Assembly: GCA_036245805.1 (NCBI GenBank)
Contig: BTRK01000004.1
Span: forward strand, 41,132,907-41,196,906
DNA from: Pristionchus mayeri
Lineage: Eukaryota; Nematoda; Chromadorea; Rhabditida; Neodiplogasteridae
Direction: 5' to 3'
DNA: 64,000 nucleotides
Position 1 is the first letter of the stretch; every line of letters begins with the position of its first letter. The position numbers and the translations under genes were made by a program. Under the pieces are notes generated by a model, which saw only the letters and a list, made by a program, of their open reading frames with translations, was not told where the DNA came from and searched no databases. This document shows positions 21,229 to 33,509 of this stretch, in pieces.

Positions 21229-21815
21229 ATCTTGCACGAATTGCATTCATTATTTTTGAGGGTTTTACGTTTAACTCATTGCATTGATAATTTTACTTGG
21301 AACAATGAATACTCTAGTAAACAGTAATCTCGCAGTTCGTTTAGTCTCTCTCTGACTCGTCGCAAAAAGACGAGAGCAGTCGCGCCACTGCTCATTCTCT
21401 CGTCCAGTGGAATTACGGAGGAGGAATGTAAGACAGTCAAATTCCGAAATCCGTCTCCGACTTTATAAAGTGCTTCATTATCGGGCTTCCGGCTTCTATT
21501 ACATACACATAGTGGCTAATTGAACTAATTTTTCGTGTTACTCCTTCTTTAACGAAAAGGATTTTATGGGAGTTCAAAAACCATTATCAAAATCTAACAT
21601 TACTTTCTCACCAGCCTAATATTTCACGGTACACTATTTCACGAGTTTCCTTCGCTACATGTACGCATTATGAAACAAGAAAAGGGCCACTAAAATCCTG
21701 AATGGCAACATCTAATTGTACATTGCACTTTGAGGTTGCATATGTTGCATATTAGATTGTGAGATTGAGGATTGTCAGTAACGTGGCCACAAGTATGATA
21801 AAAAATATAACATGT

Positions 21816-22256
21816 CAGTTTTTAAAAAATCAACAAAAACAACGCGGGTCTCAACATCCCCTCCCCCGCAGTTCTCGATAGAATCCCGCTTAAGCCGACT
21901 TCGTTAGAGAATGATATACAGTAGCACATATTGAGAATACTATAATAGTTGGCTTGTTGAATATTGATCACACTATCTGAATATTTTATTTCGTTCCATG
22001 TCATCAACTTATTAGCGAAAACCTGAGTTACACTCTTTCCGTGACAATTCGAAACACACTTCCACCTAGATGGAGATTCGGATCAATGAGAAGGATTTGT
22101 ATTGTGATGATATCTTTTAAAGATTATTCAAAATTATAGCAGTAAAAATAATAATCTAAGGTGTTCGCGTTGGTAGCTGCTGATCGCAAATTATTTTCAT
22201 TCGTTCGGATTCTGAATGGACGTCAGACAAGATTTCCTCATGGATAAATTTTTAAA
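21816..22256 (+). pseudogene. GMPPB fragment, copy c (right arm)
   Basis: Right-arm partner of copy b. 21830-21910 is the degraded NKINAG exon (frame reads NKNNAGLNIPSPAVLDRI), and 22213-22215 is the shared TGA before MDV-like sequence. The 3' continuation is displaced by transposons: the RGNVIVD scrap is at 27442-27462 and the downstream repeat segment at 27831-28139. Confidence 0.7.
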
Positions 22257-22412
22257 AAAATATTTATTTACCATATTTCAGAATTATTTAATTTGATATG
22301 AACTATGGATACGGAATAATGAATGCAGATTCTCAAACTAATGCTGTGTTTCCCTTGGTTTCTTTGAAAAGTAGGCATGGTGATTGAGTGCTGCAGCACC
22401 TGCTCTTATATT

Positions 22413-23185
22413 TAGGGACCACAAGCTCCGCCCACTTCCTTCTGACACGATTGCCCCTCGAAAGCAAGATAGAACAATCACAGCGTTCATTCTTAACCAA
22501 ATGACTTGATCAAAAAAGAATTCGAAAGCTCTCCCTGTGTGCTTTCGATATTTCACTATTCAAAAAACAGATTTTGCAGCTGTCGCGTTGAAAAATCGAA
22601 CTTTATAACGCGATCCATCGTTTTCCCAGATTTTTGCTATGCGTGAGCAGTAAAATTGTGATACAAGGTTTGAATAGTGAAATTATGATAGCCAGCAATC
22701 ATTCAAACAAGTTGGTGAAAATAATCGAAAAAATATTGATTTCCCTCTCTGTGATTCTAAGTAAACCAGTCGGTGCCTGTTCTAAAAGATCGCCGTCTTC
22801 CTCTCTCCCTCTCCTCCCTCTCCTCTCGCCTGTTTCTGCCCCGGCGTGAGTAGAGAGCGCGCGCTCTAAAGAAGAGTGCGCCGCTTCGCTCTCTAGCCTT
22901 TCCTCACAGGGATAAGGCGCAACCGGGAAAGGGCGGAGCTCTGCTCAAATTTTTGGCGATTTGACTAGGGGAGGATCGGAAAAGGCTCCGCCCCTCTCTC
23001 CCTCGTCTCGTTCTCCTACCGCTCTCCGTTGACACATTTTCTCGAAGTTTATGAGGTCTAGTGTGATTCTGAGAAAAGATATCGACAAACGGCCAAAAGC
23101 ATGATCTTATTTGGATCCCAGCGGGCAGTTTGAGCATAGTTAGGGCGGCATAGCTTCATTTCGGCTGTACCCCTTGTGGTCCCTA
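22413..23185 (-). mobile_element. hAT-like MITE, mirror of 17671-18443
   Basis: Perfect CTTATATT 8-mers flank it (22405-22412 and 23186-23193). Confidence 0.9.
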
Positions 23186-23295
23186 CTTATATTCAAGGGA
23201 CAAACCATTCTAATGCGCAATTAGCAGGTAGTCCAAATAATTACACAATTAGCCCCGGCGCAAAGCGCCGGGGCAATTTTGGCCGGGAAACGAGA

Positions 23296-23716
23296 AATTC
23301 CCATGGTCGGAAAGGTTCCTGAGAGGGTAGGGTATCGACATCCGTTCAAACTCAAATCCAAGTATCCATTTTTTGGGGATCTTCTGCAGGAACATAAAAG
23401 ATGCTAAATCCGAAATTTCAAATCTCTATCACAACCGGAAGTGCCTCAGGCTGACTCCACTTTTTGTCGATTTCGTGGCGTCCCGGTTTTTTGAGTTGGG
23501 TCCGCGAGCATCGTAGAGAGACGTGTTATAGCTCATTCGATAGAGCGTACACGGTTGCCCGCCTAGAGACTTTTCAGAATTGTGAAATTCCTACTGGAAA
23601 GGTGCGAAAATCGCCTTCAAAGATCGAAATTTTGACCCCTCTGGCGGTTCGGGCACATTTTCGGCTATCCAAGCTCTCAATGGAAAATCCAAGTTCCTAC
23701 CGGTCTACTGGAGACT
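23296..23716. repeat. Dispersed repeat R3, mirror of 17140-17560
   Basis: Inverted partner, identical in the stretches compared. The GC hairpin partner is at 23252-23274. Confidence 0.65.
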
Positions 23717-24333
23717 AAGATTGATACGGCGAATCAAATGTGCTTAATTTCAAAAGGATTGGTTTCCATCTGTAGGTGCTGACGCCTTTCAAACATTTTC
23801 CCGCGCGATTCTGTCCCTCTGCCTCCTTCTCCTCTCTCCCTCCCCGCGCCTCTCTCGCTCGGACAGGTCAACGGTCGTAAACACGCGAGTCGTCTCAAGT
23901 TGTCAACAGTCTTTGGAAGCGAGAAACACAATTGATGCTAGAGTAAAATAATTTCCATATTTGGAAGCAGCGTGTAAAATTATCCATGGTGGCATGGTTT
24001 GTTGGTTTCGAACGGGCACTTTCAGATTTGTACCCTCTGGGAGAGGAGAGGGAGGAGGAGAGAGTTGAAAGCTTCCGACCTAAGATGCTTTATACTAGCC
24101 CACAGGGAAAATACCTAATGAGGCAATGTATTCCCCTCAATTAAAGCATAATTATATCAGCTAACGACTCCATGCATCACTCGAATCATACGACTCCATT
24201 AGACCCGAGCCGAGATTCCTCTTTCTGTCCATTCAATGCACTATAGAGAAATCGATAATCACGGAAACAAATTAATCGCTCCGCGCCAATAAAAGTCCCG
24301 AGATCCACCTTCCATGGGAAGGTGGCGTATCCG

Positions 24334-26858
24334 GGGGGTGGACATTTGCAAAAGGGACATTTGCACAACTCGGCGCCGTTCGCTGGAGAGTTGGTCTAGC
24401 CACTTGGGGGTTGTACCATTGTAACCAGTATGCGCTCCTCTACCACACCATCTCTGGTCTGCTCTACCAAGTCGGTCACCAAATGGGAAGGGGGTAGAAC
24501 GCTGTTTCCAAGTCGGTTACCAAATGAGTACAGGGGTGAGAGAAACCCAAATGAAATCCAAGTGGATTCCCCAAGTCGGCCAACAAGTGGCGTGCTCGTT
24601 CAAGTCAAAGTCAAAATAAAAGCAACGCCTTCTTCGTTTTCGTTGTTTTTAATGTTTATTTTATTGAGTTTTATCACTCAAAGGCTGTGCGACCCACCCA
24701 ACATGTTTTCGACCTATAGTAGCTTAGCTATGCGTGCACACGTTTGACAAATTGGAATTTGAACTTGATTTCGTGGCTATTCGACTGATGCTAGTTCCCG
24801 TCAGTCGAATAGTCACGTCAATTAACGGATTTTAATATGTTGCTTTATGTACTGAGTGTACAGTCCAGTTGGTTTCCCATGGAAAACTGTGCGCCCCAGG
24901 TAACCCCCAGTGACCCCCAATGACCCCACGGGTTTACCGTGTTCAGCTTTGAGAGAATTGGGCCTAAATTGGTTTCGTTGTGTTCAGCATGCAATTCTGC
25001 ATCGAATCATATACAATTTGTACTATTAAAATTTTAGATATTTCTGTAAATTAATTTTGAAGTTGTCGAAAAGAAAAAAAATCATTTCCCGGTGCTATCA
25101 GGGTATTAATTCTATTTTCCAGTTTTCTTTCAATTTTTTTCCGGTTTTCAGACTTTTGATACGATTCACGATTTTCCATTATTAGAATGGTTTATACTAC
25201 TCCACAAAATCAATATTGTTTATAACATGTACAAAACTAAGAAAGGGAAACCGTAAAACATATCAAAAAAACCATTCTAATAATGGAAAATCGTGAATCG
25301 TATCAAAAGTCTGAAAACCGGAAAAATTTGAAAGAAAACTGGAAAATAGAATTAATACCCTGATAGCACCGGGAAGTGGTTTTTTTCTTTTCGACAACTT
25401 CAAAATTAATTTACCGAAATATTAAAACTTTTAATAGTACAAACAGTATATGATTCGATGCAGAATTGCATGCTGAACACAACGAAACCAATTTAGGCCC
25501 AATTCTCTCAAAGCTGAACACGCAAAACCCGTGGGGTCATTGGGGGTCACTGGGGGTTACCCGGGGCGCACAGTTTTCCATGGGAAACCAACTGGACTGT
25601 ATAATCTGCTCTTGTGTCAGGAAGCAAACACTTTGCATAGACGGAAGATTATTTTGCTCAAGTGTGGATTTCATAAGGAGGAGTAAATCAAAGTCAGGTA
25701 CGATTATTTTATAATTATTCCGTTTCAGGCCACTTCGAATTGTATCATGTTGAAATGGTGAAGGACGCGTTTTGTTAATATTGTATGGAATTATATTCGA
25801 TCAATAAATCACCGGTAAGTTAATTTATTCTTAACTGATTGACACTGACATAGAAGCCCAAGCATTCCCAAAAATGGGTGTATTCTCGCAGTGGGCTCTA
25901 ATTAGTTAAACTGGAAAAACGATTTGGTCTTTCTTGGCTAGCCTGAGCTTCTATACCAGTGCCTTTTCACTAGACATGACAAAACGGCGTTTCAATCTGG
26001 CTTGAAGCCTATTTCAACCCAGCATTATGTTGTGAAGCTAGCTAGACACTTTTTACTTTATATTCTGTTTCAGCAATTGATTCTACGTTTTAAACAATAA
26101 CTCCATGTTTGGAATTAAGGCGTGTTTATTAATCCAATTCAGAAATCAGGTGAGGAGGGTGGGAGGTAATAAGCATCTTTTTTCAGGTTAATTTCGATCG
26201 ATCTTGCCTAATGTATATATAAATTGAAGCCAGTTTCTTATTAGTTAATATTCGTACTTTTGAATGTAACATTGTTGTTTTAAATTTGATCCTCGCTTTT
26301 AACTATTTGATCATTCTGTCACTAGCGGTATTGTGTGCTTAAGCTGTATTGTATTTCAAATTGTACTTCTTATTATGATAAATTATGATACTTACGAATC
26401 ACAAAAGAGCAAAGGGAAGGGAAACGGTATGGAGGGGAAGAAGGGGGGGGGGGTGCAGGGAAGAGTGGAAACCAAGTGGAATCCAAGTGCTGAATCCCAA
26501 GTGAAATCCAAGTGGCATGCGTTCCCAAGTCGGTGGCCAAGTCATTTCCCAACTGCTGGACCAAACCCACTACCGACTTGGGTTTTCATTTGGTGACCGA
26601 CTTGGTAGAGCAGACCAGAGCTGGTTAGATCCTTTGAATAGGTGATTATGAGTTTCAACGTATAGGGGTTCATGGTTTTGGGATTTCCATGAACCCCTAT
26701 ACGTTGAAACTCATAATCACCTAATCACAGGATCTAACCAGCGTGTGGTAGAGGAGCGCATACTGGTTGCGATGGTACAACCCCCAAGTTGCTAGACCAA
26801 CTCTCCAGCGAACGGCGTCGAGTTGTGCAAATGTCCCTTTTGCAAATGTCCGCCCCCC
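24334..26858. mobile_element. CCAAGT-array element, right-arm copy with a larger interior
   Basis: Same ends and hexamer arrays as 14694-16522. It holds about 696 bases absent from the left arm (24720-25415). These include an inverted second copy of the interior, so this version folds into a hairpin at 24859-25602. A G-run (26444-26452 region) mirrors the left-arm C-run. Confidence 0.75.
24720..25415. repeat. Right-arm-only segment forming one half of a nested hairpin
   Basis: The left arm passes directly from ...GACCTATAGT to AATATTAAAACTTTT (reverse strand near 16125-16145). Here the two parts are separated by ~696 bases. CAGTCCAGTTGGTTTCCCAT at 24861 is the inverse of the end near 25600; CCCGGTGCTATCAGGGTATT at 25091 pairs with 25350-25370. 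The centre lies near 25215-25230. Confidence 0.85.
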
Positions 26859-26864
26859 GCGTGT

Positions 26865-27242
26865 CCTGGCTTTGCAAGCAAAGTCAACAGCTGAGTGAAT
26901 TTTGGCAAAATCTCAATCAATGAAAGTAGTGAGATCATACTATTCAAAACTATCAGTTCAATAAAAGTCCCAGGATCAACAGCCAAAATTCGCACACTAT
27001 TTTCTGAAATCTCACGAAGAAATCTGAATATTTCCACATAAAAATAATTGAAAAAATTTTCAAATTCAACTTATGACATTGAATTATAACGGAGATTGTC
27101 GAAAATAGTGAGCGAATTTTGGCTGTTGATCCTGGGACTTTTATTGAACTGATTGTTTTGAATAGTATGATCTCATTACTTTAATTGAATTGAGATTTTG
27201 TCATTATTCACTCAGCTGTTGACTTTGATTGCAAAGCCAGGA
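26865..27242. mobile_element. Hairpin repeat, mirror of 14310-14687
   Basis: Inverted partner of the left-arm hairpin with the same ~185-bp arms. Confidence 0.75.
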
Positions 27243-27441
27243 TACGCCACCTTCCCACGGAAGGTGGATTGTTATTTCATTCCAGACCCTCTACCTGTAG
27301 CACATAAAACGGTCACCGTCCCCCGAGCGACTGGTGGGATAATTTGTTGATCTTTGATCTTTTTTCAGTTTAGGGGGATAATATGTGTTGGTGGCGCTCT
27401 TTTGGTGGCGATTTTTTATCTCTCCCTGAGCTCCTCATATC

Positions 27442-27478
27442 CGTGGTAACGTCATCGTGGACTATACTACAGATGTGC
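27442..27478 (+). pseudogene. GMPPB exon scrap RGNVIVD (right arm)
   Basis: CGTGGTAACGTCATCGTGGA is identical to 55350-55369 of copy d. Upstream TGATCTTTGATC also matches copies a and d, so it is a displaced 3' piece of copy c. Confidence 0.65.
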
Positions 27479-27534
27479 GACCTGATATGGTGCGAGAATA
27501 CCTTCATTATGCATTATCGTCGGAAAACAATGAC

Positions 27535-27830
27535 TTAAAGGAGTGCTCCGGGGAATGAATGTTAGGGAGTCCCACCACGAAAATTCTGCGCTCTCAATGG
27601 GAAACTGTAATGAATTTAGCCCGAAAAAGAGGCGAGTGTGAAGTACAGCAAGTGAAACATAAAAGAATCAGTCACGACCCTGCGCTATCAATGAACTTTG
27701 CGCGTATGTAAATAGCCTCAGAGTCATCTGTGAAACTTCGGACAAAGTGATTTCTGATCGGGTTAGTGGCCTCTACAATATCCACACTGTCACCATGGGC
27801 GGCTGAACATTCCCCGGAGCACCCCTTTAA
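27535..27830. mobile_element. TTAA-site MITE, mirror of 13722-14017
   Basis: TTAA borders; inserted between the RGNVIVD scrap and the downstream R1 segment (27831-28139). Confidence 0.85.
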
Positions 27831-28139
27831 AAGTGAATTTTTGCATGAAAAAGTGTACGGATTGTCGAACTGATAGATATTGCGAACTGTCTGTGACATG
27901 CGCATTTTGAGCGATAGTAGGTGAATCCTGGTTCCACGCGCGCTTTATGAAAGTATCTTTCCTTTCCGAGGTAGTTTGTTCCTTTTGAGCCTTCCAATAA
28001 GCAAACAATATTATTGTACCGTCCTTGTATTGTATCCTCTGTCCAATCGATTTTAGGTTGCAAAACATGTAAGAGTGCATGGTTTGCAGTTCCTGATAAT
28101 AGTATTTTGGCCGTTGTGCTCTTACAGAAGAATTAATAT

Positions 28140-30729
28140 TCGATTACGAGATTGCAACGTTGTAACACAGGTATCACGAGTCGATGAAGAATAATAAGTC
28201 CATCGCGAACAATTTCTAAAAAATATTTTTAAAATCGGTAATACTGGGGTATATTACTATCCCAGACATAAGAATACGAATGATCCAGGTTATTTGTCCG
28301 AGAGCCGTCAATTAGGAATTCTCCGGTTTTGTTCCCGGCTATGCCGTATATCAGCTCCCAGATAAGATAGAGAGACGGCAATGGTCTTAAGAAATGCACA
28401 AAATTATTTTGAGAAACTTTGATGTTGAAAGTGAATTGCGAAACTCAAAAGGAAAAATTCTTTAGCTGAAAAACTGAATTCCAGAGAGAAAAACAAATAT
28501 TTTCGCAATGATGTACGAGAGTTCCTGGTAATTTTATTGCATATTTTGGAAGAACAACTTCCGTATTGTATAATAAAAAAATAAAAATGACAAAACGGTG
28601 GGGGTTCATAGTCTCATTTTTCGCATTCAATGTGTAGTAGTCGGAACTTCAGTTCTGAAATTCCAAAAATTATCATTCCGGTTAACTATATTTCACTTTC
28701 TGGTACCTTTTTATGATGTTTCCAAACCGTTACAGTTAAAATACTGTCCGAAATTCGAAATTTCGAATTTTTGAAAAATACGCTTTTCGCATCCTGGGAT
28801 GAGCACGATTTTCATCATTTAAAACTTAAAATTTATAAACACGGTACGGTCAAATACAGTCGATTGTGATAGTATATGCCACGGTCAACGAAAGTAATAC
28901 CATGCCGCACCATCGAAAGTTGTATTCTTTTCAAATTTATCTGACAAATATCGCTCCAGCGAAGGTGCATAATGACCTAAAATTATTTTTTGGTAAGATT
29001 ACTAAGAAAATCGATGCAATTACATCATGAAAAATATTCTTGGGGGTAGATGAGTTTGAAAATCTATAACACATTTCATATTACCTAATTTTAGAAATTC
29101 TAAAAAAATGAGATTTGCAAATCTTGATTTTCAGAAACATTACAATTAGTGGAACTTTAATTGTTTTTTTCGGACTCACCTGCCCCCAAGAAAATTTTGC
29201 ATATTTAATTGTATCGATATTCTCAATAATCGTATCATTCATAGTCTCATTTTTCGCATTCAATGTGTAGTAGTCGGAACTTCAGTTCTGAAATTCCAAA
29301 AATTATCATTCCGGTTAACTATATTTCACTTTCTGGTACCTTTTTATGATGTTTCCAAACCGTTACAGTTAAAATACTGTCCGAAATTCGAAATTTCGAA
29401 TTTTTGGAAAATACGCTTTTCGCATCCTGGGATGAGCACGATTTTCATCATTTAAAACTTAAAATTTATAAACACGGTACGGTCAAATACAGTCGATTGT
29501 GATAGTATATGCCACGGTCAACGAAAGTAATACCATGCCGCACCATCGAAAGTTGTATTCTTTTCAAATTTATCTGACAAATATCGCTCCAGCGAAGGTG
29601 CATAATGACCTAAAATTATTTTTTGGTAAGATTACTAAGAAAATCGATGCAATTACATCATGAAAAATATTCTTGGGGGTAGATGAGTTTGAAAATCTAT
29701 AACACATTTCATATTACCTAATTTTAGAAATTCTAAAAAAATGAGATTTGCAAATCTTGATTTTCAGAAACATTACAATTAGTGGAACTTTAATTGTTTT
29801 TTTCGGACTCACCTGCCCCCAAGAAAATTTTGCATATTTAATTGTATCGATATTCTCAATAATCGTATCATAAAACAATTTTATCTGTTTACGAACCTTC
29901 ACTGGAGCGATCTTTGTCAGATAAATTTGAGAAGAATACAACTTTCGATGGTGCGGCATGGTATTACTTTCGTTGACCGTGGCATATACTATCACAATCG
30001 ACTATATTTGACCGTACCGTGTTTATAAATTTTAAGATTTAAATGATGAAAATCGTGCTCATCCCAGGATGCGAAAAGCGTATTTTTCAAAAGTTCGAAA
30101 TTTCGCATTTCGGACAGTAATTTAACTTACTGGTTTGGAAACATCATAAAAAGGTACCAGGGAGTGAAATATAGTTAACCGGAATGATAATTTTTGGAAT
30201 TTCAGAACTGAAGTTCCGACTACTACACATTGAATGCGAAAAATGAGACTATGAACCCCCACCGTTTTGCCATTTTTATTTTTTTATTATACAATGCAGA
30301 AGTTGTTCTTCCAAAATATGCAATAAAATTCCCAGGAACTCTCGTACACCATTGCGAAAATATTCGTTTTTCTCTCTGGAATTCAGTTTTTCAGCTAAAG
30401 ACTTTTCCCTTTTGAGTTTCGCAATTCACTTTCAACATAAAAGTTTATCAAAATAATTTTCTGCATTTTTTAAGACCATTGCCGTCTCCCTAGCTTATCT
30501 GGGAGCTGATATACGGTATAGCCGGGAACAAAACCGGAGAATTCCTAATTGACGGCTCTCGGACAAATAGCCTGGATCATTCGTATTCTTATGTCTGGGA
30601 TAGTAATATACCCCAGTATGACCGATTTTAAAAATATTTTTTTAGAAATTGTTCGTGGCCACCTCCACTGACTCGTGATACACGTGGTAATAAAGCGCGA
30701 GCGTGATGCAACGTTGCAAATCTCGAATA
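28140..30729. mobile_element. Foldback transposon, right-arm copy, expanded by a tandem duplication
   Basis: Partner of 11456-13412. One arm and part of the loop are doubled in tandem: unit 1 about 28606-29238, unit 2 about 29239-29871, period 633 bases. The new junction near 29238 joins ...CGTATCAT to TCATAGTCTC, with TCAT shared by both sides. Confidence 0.85.
28606..29871. repeat. 633-bp tandem duplication present only in the right arm
   Basis: ATAGTCTCATTTTTCGCATT occurs at 28608 and 29241, and TTACCTAATTTTAGAAATTC at 29081 and 29714, both 633 bases apart. The two units differ at very few positions, so the event is recent. The left arm has a single unit. Confidence 0.9.
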
Positions 30730-31058
30730 GCCAACCATAGTGGTCATTGTTACGCTCTCAGCTGTCGGAGGGTCTGGCCACTTTCACTAAGATGATCAAG
30801 GTCCTCGCACGGCTGGATGAAACGGTAAGGGTTTATATAACATTTTCGAGGGTTTCCCAGTCCTGGAAAACTGTTTTTGGGGGAGTCGATGTTGTGTTTC
30901 ATATCGATCATAGGTTGTATTATAAACCAGTACTTCAGTTTCTTTTCGTAGAATGTGTTTAAAAATGCAAAAAAAAACGAAAACGGTCCAACCTTGACCA
31001 CTTCCTTGCATTCTGCATCATTGACAGCATAATCGTATTACTCTCCATGTTCTTACAA

Positions 31059-31353
31059 GGGAACGATAGATGCGCACCGTAAAATTGTCAGAAGTGGCCT
31101 ACCAAATCTTGTACTGCATCTAATATGGATTAGGAATTCATTTTCAAAAAGTGCACATATTGATCATTGATCTTTTACAATGCTCAGGTTGAAATCAAGT
31201 GAATATGCGAGAGCACTCACGTGTAAATTTCTACCGATCGATTATAAAAGATCAAAGATCAATATGTGCACTTTTTGAGAAAGGATTGCTTGTCCACATA
31301 CAAGATCTGGTAGGCCACTTTTGATGATTTTACGGTGCGCGCCTACCATTCCC
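31059..31353. mobile_element. Hairpin MITE, mirror of 10832-11126
   Basis: Inverted partner with the same GCGCACCGTAAAAT ends. Confidence 0.8.
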
Positions 31354-31924
31354 TTCTGCTCGATTCTTCTCTCGTTTTCTTCGCTGGTCTCATTCGACTG
31401 CTCACCCTAACCCATCAACTTAGTGAAAGTGGGGATGAAGAAGGCTTTTGCGTACGCAATATGTTTTTAAAATATTTTTGTTTTGTGGAACAACTATCTA
31501 CGACTAACAATTGCGGAGCTCTCCCATTCGAGATAAGTAATTACTGAAACCATAAATCAAAGGGTAAAGGTATTTGTCTTTTCCACGCATGGTGGGCTTT
31601 GTCATCCCATCGTCTGTGTTGCAGCGGTGATGAAAAAAAACTCATAGATATTTCTGCCGTCCATCCTTCCTCGAGGCGTTGGTAGTGAGCAGATCACAAC
31701 TGGAGACGTAGATAGAAGAGGCGTTCGGGATCATTTTTTGATAGTTTGAATTGTATCGATATAATATTGAGTAGTTTCGACCTAATCAAGTGACGAAGCA
31801 ATAATACGCCAATGACCTCCACCTTTTCATGTGTAATTAATTTTTGGCAAATGATGCGACACCTGCCATAACTGTGCTCTGTGCCAGAGAAATTGGTCGT
31901 TGACCGGAATGCTTGCAACCTCAT

Positions 31925-32406
31925 TAATTAGCACTACGCCCCCGCCCTTCGCTGGCGGCTTCCCGCGAGGTCGACACCCGTCGAGCGGTCAATGGTCGGA
32001 TTGGTGAAGGCTGGGAGGACGCTGATCGTAGAAACAGACAGGAGTGAAATCAAGTGAGGGGGGAAAGGTAAGGAGAGACGAATTGATTGGACTTTATGCT
32101 TAGATACAAAAATGTAAAGATATTGAGGCGGAACGCAATGTAGATGAATCTGCCATGTATTGCATTCAGTATATTTATTAATGAGCTCAAAAACAAAGAT
32201 ATCTAAAATGAGCCTAAAATGTGTATTGTTGAGCTTTTTACCTTGACTAGATTGCATTCATATTTTTACTTGGAACAATGAATTGTCTAGTAAACAGTAA
32301 TCTCGCAGGTCCTTCGGTCTCACGCTGGCTTATCGCAAGAAAACGAGGGCAGTCGCTCTACTGCTCATTCTCTCGTCCAGTGGAATTCCGGAGGTGAGGG
32401 AATTGG
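31925..32406. repeat. Dispersed repeat R4, mirror of 9779-10260
   Basis: Inverted partner; GC-rich coding-like end at 31935-32050. Confidence 0.55.
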
Positions 32407-32444
32407 ATGAATGGATCTAGGTCCCAAGCTGTGACTCGTAAAAT

Positions 32445-33445
32445 ATGGTAACGATATGCAATGAGAACTCTTGTTTCATTCTTTTCATTTATCGAAAACG
32501 GCCTGATATCTCGTCCGACCTAGATCCAAATAATGAAAATATCAGTGAAGATATCACAGCGTATGGCAGTCTTGCAGTCCTTCTCGGTTCCAAACCCGCT
32601 ATGCAGACGTATGAGAATTTTGATGTTTCGTTCAACATGACCAATTGTCGACCGATGATCGGTCGACAATTGGCCATGTTGTCGACCGATCATCGGTTGC
32701 ACTATTCGCTTAAACCGTTTTACGAGTGGTTGCTTCAGTTGAAGTTTGGATCGGTGTCGAAATATAAAAAAATATATTTGCAGCCCATCCCGCATACATA
32801 ATTCGTGTGCCGACTAGCTGATCGATCCCTCGCAGCAGTTATCGATCAAACTCGCGGTACGGTAATAGTGGTACGGTAATGCCCTAGATTTAGATGTGTA
32901 CAACTACTATGCTGCGTTTCGAATGGATCGTCGTTCGATTGGCGAAGAGAGAAGAGAGGATCAGAGAGTTACTGAGAGTACTAGATACACATGTTGTCGT
33001 GCTGTTTGGTGTTAGTTTTTCAAAACGTTTGATAGGTTCAAGCTGCACCACCGTTGTAAAAGCACTCGGGAATATCTAATTGCTTTATACACCTTTTCTA
33101 CATACGATTGAATTGGCACCTTTTAAACCTCTTATCCCAGATGTCTGAAACGGGAAACATCAGTGTCTTGTCTTGGGTGAACATATTCACGCTGCTGGCG
33201 AATAGCGCAGATCTGTTATGCACCTTATATCTACATATTGTTTTTTCCGAAAAGCTCGTGGGAACATTGAGTGCCAAATATTGTTGCGGAATTAGAAGAA
33301 TCGCTGAATCCCCGAATATTCGGGTCGAATGGAGTCATTGAAGCGACTTTCAATTAGTTGTCACTCGCAGAATTTCGCGTTGCTTTTTGCTTGGGCGGAA
33401 GTCACGAGATTTTCCCCTCACCCGTGAAGTGAGGGAGATATCCAG
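32445..33445 (+). repeat. Dispersed repeat R2, mirror of 8740-9740
   Basis: The plus strand here carries the three coding-like pieces of R2 in order: 32445-32801 (118 codons, ends after GSVSKYKKIYLQPIPHT), 32894-33079, and 33108-33341. One substitution separates it from the left arm in the first piece (Leu here, Phe there, near 32581). Confidence 0.6.
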
Positions 33446-33509
33446 CTCTTAACTTTAATTGGTCAAGGAGAGATTGATTCATCCTTATCGAAAAATAGGA
33501 ATTGTTTAA

